Assembly: GCA_045626925.1 (NCBI GenBank)
Contig: JAZUQZ010000029.1
Span: 109,152 to 173,151, forward strand
Length of the DNA stretch: 64,000 nucleotides
Direction of reading: 5' to 3'
DNA from: Aphodoplasma sp045626925
GTDB lineage: Bacteria; Bacillota; Clostridia; UBA1381; UMGS1253
The stretch's first letter is position 1. Each line of letters starts with the position of its first letter. This document shows, one piece after another, positions 34,646 through 43,419 of this stretch. Both the position numbers and the translations under genes were made by a program. Below the pieces are notes generated by a model. The model was not told the DNA's origin, did not search any database, and saw only the letters and a program-made list of their open reading frames with translations.

Positions 34646-37276
34646 TTATGCGTTTGCTTCTTCCTTAATTTTTGCGTGAGCAGCTGCAAGTTTTGCAATC
34701 GGCACACGATAAGGTGAACATGAAACATAATTTAGACCTGCATAGTGACAGAATTCAACACTTGACGGGTCACCGCCGTGCTCGCCACAGATACCAAGCT
34801 TGATATTTGGACGAGTTTGTCTACCTGCAGCAGCAGCCATCTTAACAAGCTTGCCAACACCATTTTGGTCAAGACGAGCAAATGGATCTGCCTCAAATAC
34901 TTTCTTATCATAGTAATCACCAAGGAATTTACCAGCGTCATCACGCGAGAAACCAAATGTCATCTGTGTAAGGTCATTTGTACCAAATGAGAAGAATTCA
35001 GCCTCTGTAGCAATTTCATCAGCAAGAAGTGCTGCACGCGGCACCTCAATCATTGTACCAACAAGATATTTCATTTCAACGCCTGCGGCTGCGATGATTT
35101 CATCAGCAGTCTTTGTGATTACATCTTTAACATATTTTAATTCCTTAAGTTCGCCAACAAGTGGAACCATAATTTCAGGAATAACACTCATGCCTTCTTT
35201 GTTTACATTTATAGCAGCCTCAATAATAGCGCGTGTCTGCATAGCAGCAATTTCAGGATATGTTACTGCAAGACGGCAACCTCTGTGACCAAGCATCGGG
35301 TTAAACTCGTGAAGGTCAGCAACTGTGTCCTTAAGTGACTCAAATGTAAGGCCCATTTCCTTTGCAAGTGCTGCAATATCTTCATCATTTGTAGGCAAGA
35401 ACTCGTGAAGCGGTGGGTCAAGAAGACGGATTGTAACAGGAAGACCACCAAGAACCTTAAACATTGCCTCAAAGTCACCGCGTTGCATTGGAAGAAGTTT
35501 ATCAAGAGCCTTTTGACGCTGCTCAAGTGTCTTTGCAACAATCATCTCACGCACTGCAGGAATTCTTTCCTCGTCGAAGAACATATGCTCTGTACGGCAA
35601 AGACCGATACCTTCTGCACCAAAGCGAACTGCTGTTGCTGCATCCTTAGGATTATCAGCGTTTGTACGAACCATAAGCTTGCGCTCTGCATCAGCCCACT
35701 CCATAAATGTTGCAAAATCGCCTGTAAGTGAAGCTTCCTGTGTTGCGATAGCTTCTGTATAAATATTACCTGTTGAACCATCAAGTGAAATATAATCACC
35801 CTCAACAAGACGCTTGCCTGCAAGAACGCAATACTTTTCTTCTTCATATACTGCAAGGTCACCACAACCGGCTACACAGCATGTACCCATACCACGAGCA
35901 ACAACGGCAGCGTGTGATGTCATACCGCCACGAGCTGTAAGGATACCCTCTGATGCGTTCATGCCTTCAATATCTTCCGGAGAAGTCTCAAGACGAACAA
36001 GTACAACCTTTTCGCCACGCTCATTTGCAGCAACTGCATCTGCAGCGTTGAAATAAATCTTACCGCAAGCAGCACCCGGTGATGCAGGAAGAGCTGTAGC
36101 AGCAGCCTTTGCATTCTTAAGTGCAGCGGCATCAAATGTAGGATGCAAAAGTGCATCAAGCTGACGAGGCTCAACCTTTAAAAGTGCCTCTTTCTTTGTT
36201 GCAAGACCTTCGTTAACAAGGTCAACTGCAATCTTTAGAGCAGCAGAAGCTGTACGCTTACCATTACGAGTCTGAAGCATATAAAGCTTGCCATTCTCGA
36301 TTGTAAACTCCATGTCCTGCATATCCTTATAGTGATTTTCAAGTTTGTTTGCTATATCTACAAACTGTGCATAAACTTCAGGCATGTCCTGCTCAAGCTT
36401 AGTAATCGGGTTTGGTGTTCTGATGCCGGCAACAACATCTTCGCCCTGTGCGTTCATCAAATACTCACCGTAAAGTGCCTTCTCACCTGTGGAAGGATTA
36501 CGAGTGAAGGCAACACCTGTACCGGATTTTTCACCTGTGTTACCGAATACCATAGCTTGTACATTAACAGCTGTACCCCAATCGTAAGGGATATCATTCA
36601 TTCTTCTGTATACGATAGCACGCGGGTTGTCCCAGCTTCTGAATACGGCCTCAACAGACTCGATAAGCTGTGTCTGTGGGTCCTGTGGGAAGTCTGTGCC
36701 TTTTTCTTGTTTATAAAGAACCTTATACTTTGCAATAAGCTCCTTTAAATCATCTGCTGTAAGCTCTGTATCAAGCTTTACACCACGAGCCTCTTTCATT
36801 TCGTCAATGATTTTTTCAAATTTTGGTTTCTCGATGCCCATAACAACATCGCTAAACATCTGGATAAATCTTCTATAACTGTCATATGCGAAACGCGGAT
36901 TGCCGGTAAGGGCTGCAAGACCTTCAACAACCTCGTCTGTAAGACCAAGGTTAAGAATTGTGTCCATCATACCCGGCATTGATGCGCGCGCACCCGAACG
37001 AACTGATACAAGGAAAGGATTTTTAGGGTCGCCAAACTTTTTGCCTGCAACTTGCTCGGCAATGGCAAGCTTCTCCTTTATCTCGGCAATAATGTCGTCG
37101 GCGATTTTCCTCCCATCATCGTAATATCTTGTGCAGGCTTCTGTTGTAACTGTAAAGCCCTGCGGTACAGGGAATCCCAACTTTGTCATTTCAGCAAGGT
37201 TTGCGCCTTTGCCGCCCAAGAGATTTCTCATTGAAGCGTCGCCCTCGCTGAACAGATAAACATATTTTTTGCTCAT
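34646..37276 (-). CDS. ppdK: Pyruvate, phosphate dikinase
   Basis: Interconverts pyruvate, ATP and phosphate with PEP, AMP and pyrophosphate; in anaerobes it serves glycolysis or gluconeogenesis with pyrophosphate. 876 residues, full length. N-terminal nucleotide-binding domain (GGKGANLAEM near residue 22), central phosphohistidine domain (GGMTSHAAVVARGMG near 450) and C-terminal PEP/pyruvate barrel (GICGEHGGDP near 828 with the catalytic Cys). AGGAGGAAAAAGG precedes the ATG. Monocistronic between its own promoter and terminator. No regulatory (DUF299) partner is beside it. Confidence 0.97.
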   Translation of the reverse strand: MSKKYVYLFSEGDASMRNLLGGKGANLAEMTKLGFPVPQGFTVTTEACTRYYDDGRKIADDIIAEIKEKLAIAEQVAGKKFGDPKNPFLVSVRSGARASMPGMMDTILNLGLTDEVVEGLAALTGNPRFAYDSYRRFIQMFSDVVMGIEKPKFEKIIDEMKEARGVKLDTELTADDLKELIAKYKVLYKQEKGTDFPQDPQTQLIESVEAVFRSWDNPRAIVYRRMNDIPYDWGTAVNVQAMVFGNTGEKSGTGVAFTRNPSTGEKALYGEYLMNAQGEDVVAGIRTPNPITKLEQDMPEVYAQFVDIANKLENHYKDMQDMEFTIENGKLYMLQTRNGKRTASAALKIAVDLVNEGLATKKEALLKVEPRQLDALLHPTFDAAALKNAKAAATALPASPGAACGKIYFNAADAVAANERGEKVVLVRLETSPEDIEGMNASEGILTARGGMTSHAAVVARGMGTCCVAGCGDLAVYEEEKYCVLAGKRLVEGDYISLDGSTGNIYTEAIATQEASLTGDFATFMEWADAERKLMVRTNADNPKDAATAVRFGAEGIGLCRTEHMFFDEERIPAVREMIVAKTLEQRQKALDKLLPMQRGDFEAMFKVLGGLPVTIRLLDPPLHEFLPTNDEDIAALAKEMGLTFESLKDTVADLHEFNPMLGHRGCRLAVTYPEIAAMQTRAIIEAAINVNKEGMSVIPEIMVPLVGELKELKYVKDVITKTADEIIAAAGVEMKYLVGTMIEVPRAALLADEIATEAEFFSFGTNDLTQMTFGFSRDDAGKFLGDYYDKKVFEADPFARLDQNGVGKLVKMAAAAGRQTRPNIKLGICGEHGGDPSSVEFCHYAGLNYVSCSPYRVPIAKLAAAHAKIKEEANA

Positions 37277-37332
37277 CCTTTTTCCTCCTCCAAAATATAA
37301 TAAAAATTTAGGTAGACACCTTTTACCGAACT

Positions 37333-37361
37333 ATTATATAACATTTTTATATAAAAATCAA
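37333..37361 (-). promoter_or_regulatory. ppdK promoter
   Basis: On the minus strand TTGATT (37361-37356), a 17-base spacer and consensus TATAAT (37338-37333), giving a leader of about 50 bases. It lies in the 309-base gap 37277-37585, which otherwise holds only A/T-rich sequence and the divergent promoter. Confidence 0.8.
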
Positions 37362-37463
37362 GAGCAAAAAATAAATATATTACATTTGAACATATTATTG
37401 TACAAAAAATAAAAAAATTTATATATTTACGAAAATAAAAGCGTGTGACAGGCAAAACATATC

Positions 37464-37492
37464 TTTACTTTTTGCGATATTTGTGATATGAT
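37464..37492 (+). promoter_or_regulatory. Promoter of the aminotransferase-trpS group
   Basis: TTTACT (37464-37469), a 17-base spacer and TATGAT (37487-37492); leader of about 85 bases. No T-box or trp-type leader was recognised in it. Confidence 0.55.
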
Positions 37493-37585
37493 TATGTATT
37501 GGAAAATGTATGTATATACATAATAAATAGACGATTAAACATATCAGTACGCTATATGTATATATGGAAGGAAGTGCTACATAAA

Positions 37586-38779
37586 ATGGATGGTCAGGAC
37601 AAAGTTTTTACACCTGCGGTTGCATCAATGCAGGCGAGCGCAATAAGAGAAATATTTAAGCTTATTGCAAAGGATGATATAATCTCTTTTGCGGCGGGCA
37701 TTCCCGCACCGGAGCTTTTCCCGGCAAAAGAGTGGGCAAAGATTACAAGTGATGTTTTGCAAAAAGAACCAACACCTGCACTTGTGTATGGTGTTACAGA
37801 GGGTTATGCACCGCTTAGAGAGCTTTCAAAGCAGCGTGCAAAGGAGCTCGGCGTTTATGATGACAGTATAGATGAGCTTATTATCACATCGGGAGCACAA
37901 CAGGCTATTGACCTTACTGCGAAGGTGCTTTTGGAGGTTGGTGATGGTGTTATAGTTGAAAAACCGAGCTTTATCGGTTCATTAAATTCTTTTCGTTCAT
38001 ACGGGGCAAAGCTTTATGATGTAGATGTTGAGGAAGACGGACTAAATATAAGTCAGGTTGAGGAGCATCTTAAAAACAATAAAATAAAGTTTATATACAC
38101 AATACCAACATTTCAGAACCCATCGGGCGTTACTATGAGCATTGAAAAAAGAAGAACTCTTTTAGAACTTGCAAAAAAATATAATGTATTTATTTTGGAA
38201 GACAATCCATATGGTGAATTGCGTTTTAAAGGTGAGGCCGTTGATACAATAAAATCGATGGATGATGATGGAAGAGTTATTTATGCAGGCACATATTCAA
38301 AGACGCTTGCACCGGGAATACGCGTCGGTTTTGTATCTGCTCGAAAGGACATTGTTGACAGAATAGTTGTTGTAAAGCAGGTTAATGATGTGCATACACC
38401 GGTACTGAACCAGATGATGGTATATGAATACATAAAAAATTATGACTTTGATGAACACATTCGCGTGTGTTCGAAGCAATATGGCGAAAAATGCGAGCTT
38501 ATGATAAGCGAGATGGAAAAGCATTTCCCAAAGGAGTGCACATTTACCCGTCCTGATGGCGGAATATTTATTTTGTGTACTATGCCGGAAAATGTTGATA
38601 CAAAGAAAATGCTTAATGATGCTATTGAAAACAAGGTTGCCTATGTGCCGGGCAATACATTTATGACCGATATTGATGCACCTTCAAATATATTTAGGCT
38701 AAACTTTTCTGTTACGACGAAGGAGTCTATCAAAGAAGGAATAAAAATCCTTGGCGATGTACTTAAAAAGTATGTATAA
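37586..38779 (+). CDS. PLP-dependent aminotransferase, class I/II (2-aminoadipate transaminase-like)
   Basis: 397 residues. Fold-type I aminotransferase of the group that is fused to GntR regulators elsewhere, here without the DNA-binding part. Visible: ISFAAGIPAPELFP, SGAQQAIDL, PTFQNPSGVTMS, EDNPYGELRF, and the PLP lysine in GTYSKTLAPGIRVGF near residue 246; a C-terminal Arg for the substrate carboxylate is in NIFRLNFSV. Likely substrates are aromatic, branched or dicarboxylic amino acids; this cannot be fixed by eye. ATG 37586 follows AAGGAAG by about 11 bases. Confidence 0.88.
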   Translation: MDGQDKVFTPAVASMQASAIREIFKLIAKDDIISFAAGIPAPELFPAKEWAKITSDVLQKEPTPALVYGVTEGYAPLRELSKQRAKELGVYDDSIDELIITSGAQQAIDLTAKVLLEVGDGVIVEKPSFIGSLNSFRSYGAKLYDVDVEEDGLNISQVEEHLKNNKIKFIYTIPTFQNPSGVTMSIEKRRTLLELAKKYNVFILEDNPYGELRFKGEAVDTIKSMDDDGRVIYAGTYSKTLAPGIRVGFVSARKDIVDRIVVVKQVNDVHTPVLNQMMVYEYIKNYDFDEHIRVCSKQYGEKCELMISEMEKHFPKECTFTRPDGGIFILCTMPENVDTKKMLNDAIENKVAYVPGNTFMTDIDAPSNIFRLNFSVTTKESIKEGIKILGDVLKKYV

Positions 38780-38803
38780 TAAAACAATTTGGAGCTGATA
38801 TAA

Positions 38804-39814
38804 ATGGAGCAAACACTTCAACAAAAAAAGAGAATCCTTTCGGGTATAAAGCCAAGCGGAGAGCTTACCCTTGGGTCATATCTTGGCGCTATCAAAAATT
38901 GGGTAGAGCTGTCAAAGGATTATGATTGTTATTTTATGATGGCAGATATGCACGCTATCACCGTGCGTCAAGACCCGGCCCAGCTTCGCCGTCGCACACT
39001 TATGCAGCTTGCACAGTATATTGCGTGTGGACTTGACCCAAAGGAAAATACGATATTTATTCAAAGCCATGTAAGTGCTCATGCAGAGCTTTCATGGGTT
39101 CTTAATTGTTATACGATGTTTGGCGAGTTGTCACGAATGACACAATTTAAGGACAAATCGGCAAAAAACGCAACAAATATAAATGCCGGCCTTTTTACAT
39201 ACCCTGTTCTTATGGCGTCTGACATTCTTGTATACCAGGCAGACCTTGTGCCTGTGGGTGAGGACCAAAAGCAACATGTAGAGCTTACGCGCGACATAGC
39301 TGAGCGTTTTAATGGTATCTATGGCGATACATTTACTGTGCCGGAGCCGTTCATTCCAAAAACCGGTGCGCGTATAATGAGCCTTCAGGAGCCGACTAAT
39401 AAGATGAGCAAATCGGAGCAGGATAACGGCGGTTGTGTATGTTTGTTAGATAAGCCGGAGGTTATAATGAAAGCATTCAGGCGTGCCGTTACGGACAGTG
39501 ACAAGGCTGTGCGTTTTGACACTGTAAACAAGCCCGGAATATCAAACCTTATGCAGATATATTCTGTTGTTACAAACAAAAGCTTTGAGCAGATAGAAAA
39601 CGAGTTTGATGGTCTTGGGTATGGCGATTTTAAAACAAGAGTGGGTGAGGCAGTTGTTGAGCTTTTGCGTCCGGTAAGGGAAGAGGCCGAAAAGCTTATT
39701 GCTGATAAGGAATATCTGATGAGCGTATATAATGAGGGCGCAGAGCGTGCGGCATATATTGCAAACAAAACTGTGCGCAAGGTTTATAAAAGGGTTGGTT
39801 TTGTAGCAAAATAA
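38804..39814 (+). CDS. trpS: Tryptophanyl-tRNA synthetase
   Basis: Class I synthetase, 336 residues. HIGH-type motif in SGIKPSGELTLGSYLGAIKN (residues 14-33), DMHAIT, VGEDQKQHVELTRDIA and the KMSKS motif in TNKMSKSEQD near 200. TTTGGAGCTG precedes the ATG; 24 bases follow the aminotransferase. The tRNA it charges is represented in this window only by a broken copy at 58.1 kb. Confidence 0.96.
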   Translation: MEQTLQQKKRILSGIKPSGELTLGSYLGAIKNWVELSKDYDCYFMMADMHAITVRQDPAQLRRRTLMQLAQYIACGLDPKENTIFIQSHVSAHAELSWVLNCYTMFGELSRMTQFKDKSAKNATNINAGLFTYPVLMASDILVYQADLVPVGEDQKQHVELTRDIAERFNGIYGDTFTVPEPFIPKTGARIMSLQEPTNKMSKSEQDNGGCVCLLDKPEVIMKAFRRAVTDSDKAVRFDTVNKPGISNLMQIYSVVTNKSFEQIENEFDGLGYGDFKTRVGEAVVELLRPVREEAEKLIADKEYLMSVYNEGAERAAYIANKTVRKVYKRVGFVAK

Positions 39815-39851
39815 GAGATGTGTTTTAAAAAGAAAAATGGAGTGACGATAC

Positions 39852-41033
39852 ATGAACAATAGTATAGTTATATATATTTTGCTTGCGATGGCGTTTTTTG
39901 TAGCATTTGGTTTTACGGTAATTTCTATGCCGCTTGCACGACGAGTAGCAAAGAAAATCGGTGCAATTGATAGGCCGGATGCCGAACGCAGAATGCATAC
40001 ATCTCCTACGCCGCGTCTTGGCGGACTTGCGCTGTTTTTTGGCTTTTTAGTAAGCGTTTTATGCTTTTGCGACATAACAAGAGGACTCATTGGTTTGTTG
40101 TGTGGTGCGGTGGTCATAGTAATGATTGGTATTTTTGACGACAGCCGCGGCCTTGGAGCAAAATTTAAACTTTGCATGCAAATTATTGCAGCGCTCATAG
40201 TGATATATGTGGGCGATATTAAAATAGATATCTTTACAAATCCAAATGTTTTTTCGCCTGAAAAATTTTTGGTGCTAAATAACTGGGTTTCGGTACCTGT
40301 GACAGTGCTTTGGATTGTTGCAATAACAAATGCGGTTAATCTTATCGACGGACTTGACGGGCTTGCAGCGGGTATATCGTCTATTGCAGCGGTGTCGCTT
40401 GTGTTTATCGGAATTATGGTGGACAAGCCGGAGATTGCACTTTTGGCGATAATTATTGCCGGTGCGTGCTTTGGTTTTTTACCGTCAAACTTTCGCAAAA
40501 AGAGAAAAATGTTTCTTGGTGATACAGGGGCGACTTTCCTTGGATATACACTTGCTGTTTTATCAATACAGGGCGGCTTTAAAAGCTATGCAGTAATTTC
40601 ATTTGCAGTGCCTGTTCTGATTTTCGGTTTGCCGATATTTGATACCTTGTTTGCTATGCTGCGCAGAATTCTTACAGGAAAGGGCGTAATGACGGCCGAT
40701 AGGGGACATATTCATCATCGCCTTGTTGATATGGGGTTTTCAAAAAAGCAGGCAGTATTTATTTTATATGCAATGAGTGGTGTGCTTGGACTTACGGCGG
40801 TAGTACTTGCTGAAAGTGGGGCGCTACGCGCGTTACTTCTTTTAATAGCTGCGCTTTTGGTTGTATTTGTTGGAAGCGTTATTACAGATGGAAAAGCAAA
40901 GCGTCATAAAGATGATGAAACAACACAAAGTGATGATACAATGCAGGTTGTGCTTGATAAAATCGAGCATCCTCAAGATGTAGATATAACAATGCAGATA
41001 GGCGAAGATACAACAGAGGACGAAAACTTATAA
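39852..41033 (+). CDS. Undecaprenyl-phosphate GlcNAc-1-phosphate transferase (WecA/TagO family)
   Basis: Membrane enzyme that starts teichoic acid or other undecaprenyl-linked glycans with UDP-GlcNAc. 393 residues, about eleven helices and a hydrophilic acidic tail of about 45 residues. Motifs: DRPDAERRMHTSPTPRLGGL, GIFDDSRGLGAKFK with catalytic aspartates, TNAVNLIDGLDGLAAG and the HIHHRL loop. Followed 21 bases later by the UDP-GlcNAc epimerase, which supplies ManNAc, so the pair probably starts a wall teichoic-acid-like polymer. Confidence 0.92.
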   Translation: MNNSIVIYILLAMAFFVAFGFTVISMPLARRVAKKIGAIDRPDAERRMHTSPTPRLGGLALFFGFLVSVLCFCDITRGLIGLLCGAVVIVMIGIFDDSRGLGAKFKLCMQIIAALIVIYVGDIKIDIFTNPNVFSPEKFLVLNNWVSVPVTVLWIVAITNAVNLIDGLDGLAAGISSIAAVSLVFIGIMVDKPEIALLAIIIAGACFGFLPSNFRKKRKMFLGDTGATFLGYTLAVLSIQGGFKSYAVISFAVPVLIFGLPIFDTLFAMLRRILTGKGVMTADRGHIHHRLVDMGFSKKQAVFILYAMSGVLGLTAVVLAESGALRALLLLIAALLVVFVGSVITDGKAKRHKDDETTQSDDTMQVVLDKIEHPQDVDITMQIGEDTTEDENL

Positions 41034-41054
41034 TCACTAAGGGGGATAATTGAT

Positions 41055-42206
41055 ATGGAGAAAAAAATTAAAGCTATGACAGTATTTGGTACAAGGCCCG
41101 AAGCTATAAAAATGGCGCCACTTGCACTCGCACTTGAGGCTTGTCCGCATATTGATGCAAAAGTGTGTGTTACTGCCCAACATAGACAGATGCTTGACCA
41201 AGTGCTTGAAATGTTTGATATAACGCCCGATTATGACCTTGATATTATGAAAGACCGTCAATCGCTTGTGGGTATTACAACGAGAGTGCTTACAGGTCTT
41301 GATGAAGTTATAAAAGAAGAAAAACCGGATGTTGTGCTTGTACACGGTGACACATCGACTACATTTGCCGGCGCACTTGCTGCATTTTATAACCAGACAA
41401 AGATAGGTCATGTCGAGGCAGGACTTCGTACATATGATAAATATTCACCATTTCCGGAGGAGATGAATCGTTGTCTTACTGGTGTTATGGCAGATTTTCA
41501 TTTTTCGCCTACAATCGCTAATAAAAATAATCTTCTTAAAGAAAATATAGATGAAAGCAAGATTTATATTACAGGAAATACTGTAATTGATGCGTTAAAG
41601 AGCACGGTTAAAGATGATTATATATTTACAGACAAAACTCTTCAAAATCTTGATTTTGAAAATAAAAGGGTTATCCTTGTGACTGCCCACAGACGCGAAA
41701 ATCTTGGCGAGCCACTTCGTAATATATGCAACGCACTTCGAAGAATTGTTACTACATATGAAGAGGTGCAGCTTGTATATCCTATGCACCTTAACCCTGC
41801 TGTACGCGAGGTTGCAAACGAAATTCTTGGCGGCCTTGACAGAGTGTCACTTATTGAGCCGGTCGGCGTAGACGATTTACACAATGCTATGGCACGCTGT
41901 TTTATGGTAATGACCGATTCGGGTGGACTACAGGAGGAAGCACCATCTCTTGCAAAGCCTGTTATAGTACTAAGAAATGAAACAGAGCGTCCGGAGGCAG
42001 TTGAAGCGGGAACGGTAAAGGTTGCCGGCATTGAAGAAGAAGATATATTCAATATGGCAAAAGAGCTTATAGAGAATGAAGACGCATATAATAAGATGGC
42101 TCATGCGGCAAATCCATATGGCGATGGTAATGCGTCGCAAAGAATTGTAGATGCTTTATTATATGAGTTTGGAATAATTGATGAGAGAATTGCAGATTTT
42201 AAATAA
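41055..42206 (+). CDS. wecB: UDP-N-acetylglucosamine 2-epimerase (non-hydrolysing)
   Basis: Interconverts UDP-GlcNAc and UDP-ManNAc in the cytosol. 383 residues. VFGTRPEAIKMAPL at residues 10-23, GDTSTTFAGALAAF, HVEAGLRTYDKYSPFPEEMNR, ITGNTVIDAL, TAHRRENLGEPL and TDSGGLQEEAPSL are the family signatures; catalytic Asp, Glu and His residues lie within these. AAGGGGGA is the binding site. Cotranscribed with the wecA/tagO-like gene before it. Confidence 0.95.
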   Translation: MEKKIKAMTVFGTRPEAIKMAPLALALEACPHIDAKVCVTAQHRQMLDQVLEMFDITPDYDLDIMKDRQSLVGITTRVLTGLDEVIKEEKPDVVLVHGDTSTTFAGALAAFYNQTKIGHVEAGLRTYDKYSPFPEEMNRCLTGVMADFHFSPTIANKNNLLKENIDESKIYITGNTVIDALKSTVKDDYIFTDKTLQNLDFENKRVILVTAHRRENLGEPLRNICNALRRIVTTYEEVQLVYPMHLNPAVREVANEILGGLDRVSLIEPVGVDDLHNAMARCFMVMTDSGGLQEEAPSLAKPVIVLRNETERPEAVEAGTVKVAGIEEEDIFNMAKELIENEDAYNKMAHAANPYGDGNASQRIVDALLYEFGIIDERIADFK

Positions 42207-42230
42207 AATTTTTTAAAGGATAGAGTAAGC

Positions 42231-43379
42231 ATGAAGAAAAGTATAGCTATATTTTTGGCGTTGATTTTAGCTTTTTCAACAATTTCATATGCAAGGTCGA
42301 ATGCACTCACACGCCTTGAGGCTGTTTATACATTGGCACAGCTTTTGCCGGAAATTGGAGAAGGGATAGGCTTTGACGATACAAATGACAGAACAGTAGC
42401 GTATTTTAACAAGCTTGGCATTGTGCAGGGAACGGGGAAAAATTTATTTAAACCAAATGACCACATATTGACGCAGGATTTTCTTGTTATGCTTAAAAAA
42501 ACGATAGACCGGGTATGTCCTAATTTGTTTTATGACAATCAGAGGGTGCGTTGGTATTATGACCAGAACGAAATCGAAGAATATGCCCAGAGCTATGTAA
42601 GGTTTTTGTCGACGCTCGGCATATATGATAGTGACGGTGTTCTGATGCCGCGCAGTATAATATCGCAACATGAGGCAGACGAGTTTATAAAGCTTGCACA
42701 AAATGCTATAGAAAATGCAACAAAAAGCAGTGACGGGGAAATGTATCAGACGAAACCTCCGATTTTGATGTATCATGTTATCGGCTATCCGGGAGACATA
42801 AATAAGTATTTGTTCGTTACACCTGAGGATTTTGAAGAGCAGATAAAGTATATGTATGATAACGGTTATACCTTTCTTTTCCCAGAGGAGCTGTCGCTTG
42901 CTGACAGTGTTTCAAAACCTGTTGTAATAACCTTTGATGATGGGTATGTGCAAACATATACAAATGCGTACAGAATACTCAAAAAGTACAATGCAAAAGC
43001 AACACTTTATATTTATACAGATGCGATTGATAGGCATGGATATTGCAGTTCGTCACAGCTTAAAGAGATGAGCGATACATCAGTTTTCAGGATTTATTCG
43101 CACACAAAGACGCATGGCGATTTATCTCAAATGAGCACACAGGAAATTATAGAGGAATTTTCACATTCGAATGACAAAATTTACAACATTACAAAACGCG
43201 AAGTAACATCTATAGCGTATCCGTTCGGCTTTTGTGAAGGAGAGGTACTCGGTCAGGCAAAAAGATATTATAAAACCGGCTTTGCAGTAAACAAAGGTGA
43301 AGACAGCACGCATGATATAACGCGTATGACAGTTGATGGGACTTGTTCGTTTGAAGAGTTTTTAAAACTTATAAAATAA
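42231..43379 (+). CDS. Exported polysaccharide deacetylase with SLH-like N-terminus
   Basis: 382 residues. Signal peptide (about 1-22), then about 120 residues resembling S-layer homology repeats (LTRLEAVYTLAQLLPEIGEGIGF and FLVMLKKTIDR), then a NodB domain. Metal-binding motifs: ITFDDGY near 237 and SHTKTH near 285; a third motif lacks the usual Arg (AYPFG), as in some related deacetylases. Probably removes acetyl groups from peptidoglycan or another wall glycan at the cell surface. AAAGGATAG precedes the ATG. Last gene of the wecA-wecB group, just before a terminator. Confidence 0.88.
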   Translation: MKKSIAIFLALILAFSTISYARSNALTRLEAVYTLAQLLPEIGEGIGFDDTNDRTVAYFNKLGIVQGTGKNLFKPNDHILTQDFLVMLKKTIDRVCPNLFYDNQRVRWYYDQNEIEEYAQSYVRFLSTLGIYDSDGVLMPRSIISQHEADEFIKLAQNAIENATKSSDGEMYQTKPPILMYHVIGYPGDINKYLFVTPEDFEEQIKYMYDNGYTFLFPEELSLADSVSKPVVITFDDGYVQTYTNAYRILKKYNAKATLYIYTDAIDRHGYCSSSQLKEMSDTSVFRIYSHTKTHGDLSQMSTQEIIEEFSHSNDKIYNITKREVTSIAYPFGFCEGEVLGQAKRYYKTGFAVNKGEDSTHDITRMTVDGTCSFEEFLKLIK

Positions 43380-43385
43380 AAATAA

Positions 43386-43419
43386 GCCGCACTTTGAGTA
43401 GTGCGGCCTTTATTTTTTT
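43386..43419 (+). terminator. Terminator between convergent deacetylase and typA genes
   Basis: Eight-base stem GCCGCACT/AGTGCGGC, six-base loop, T-rich tail on the plus strand. Confidence 0.85.

Noticed and set aside
39542..40498. 318-codon open frame on the minus strand across the end of trpS and the start of the wecA-like gene
   Set aside because: Both plus-strand genes show full family motifs here; the antisense frame has low-complexity Ser/Thr/Ile/Ala content and no ribosome binding site at its start.
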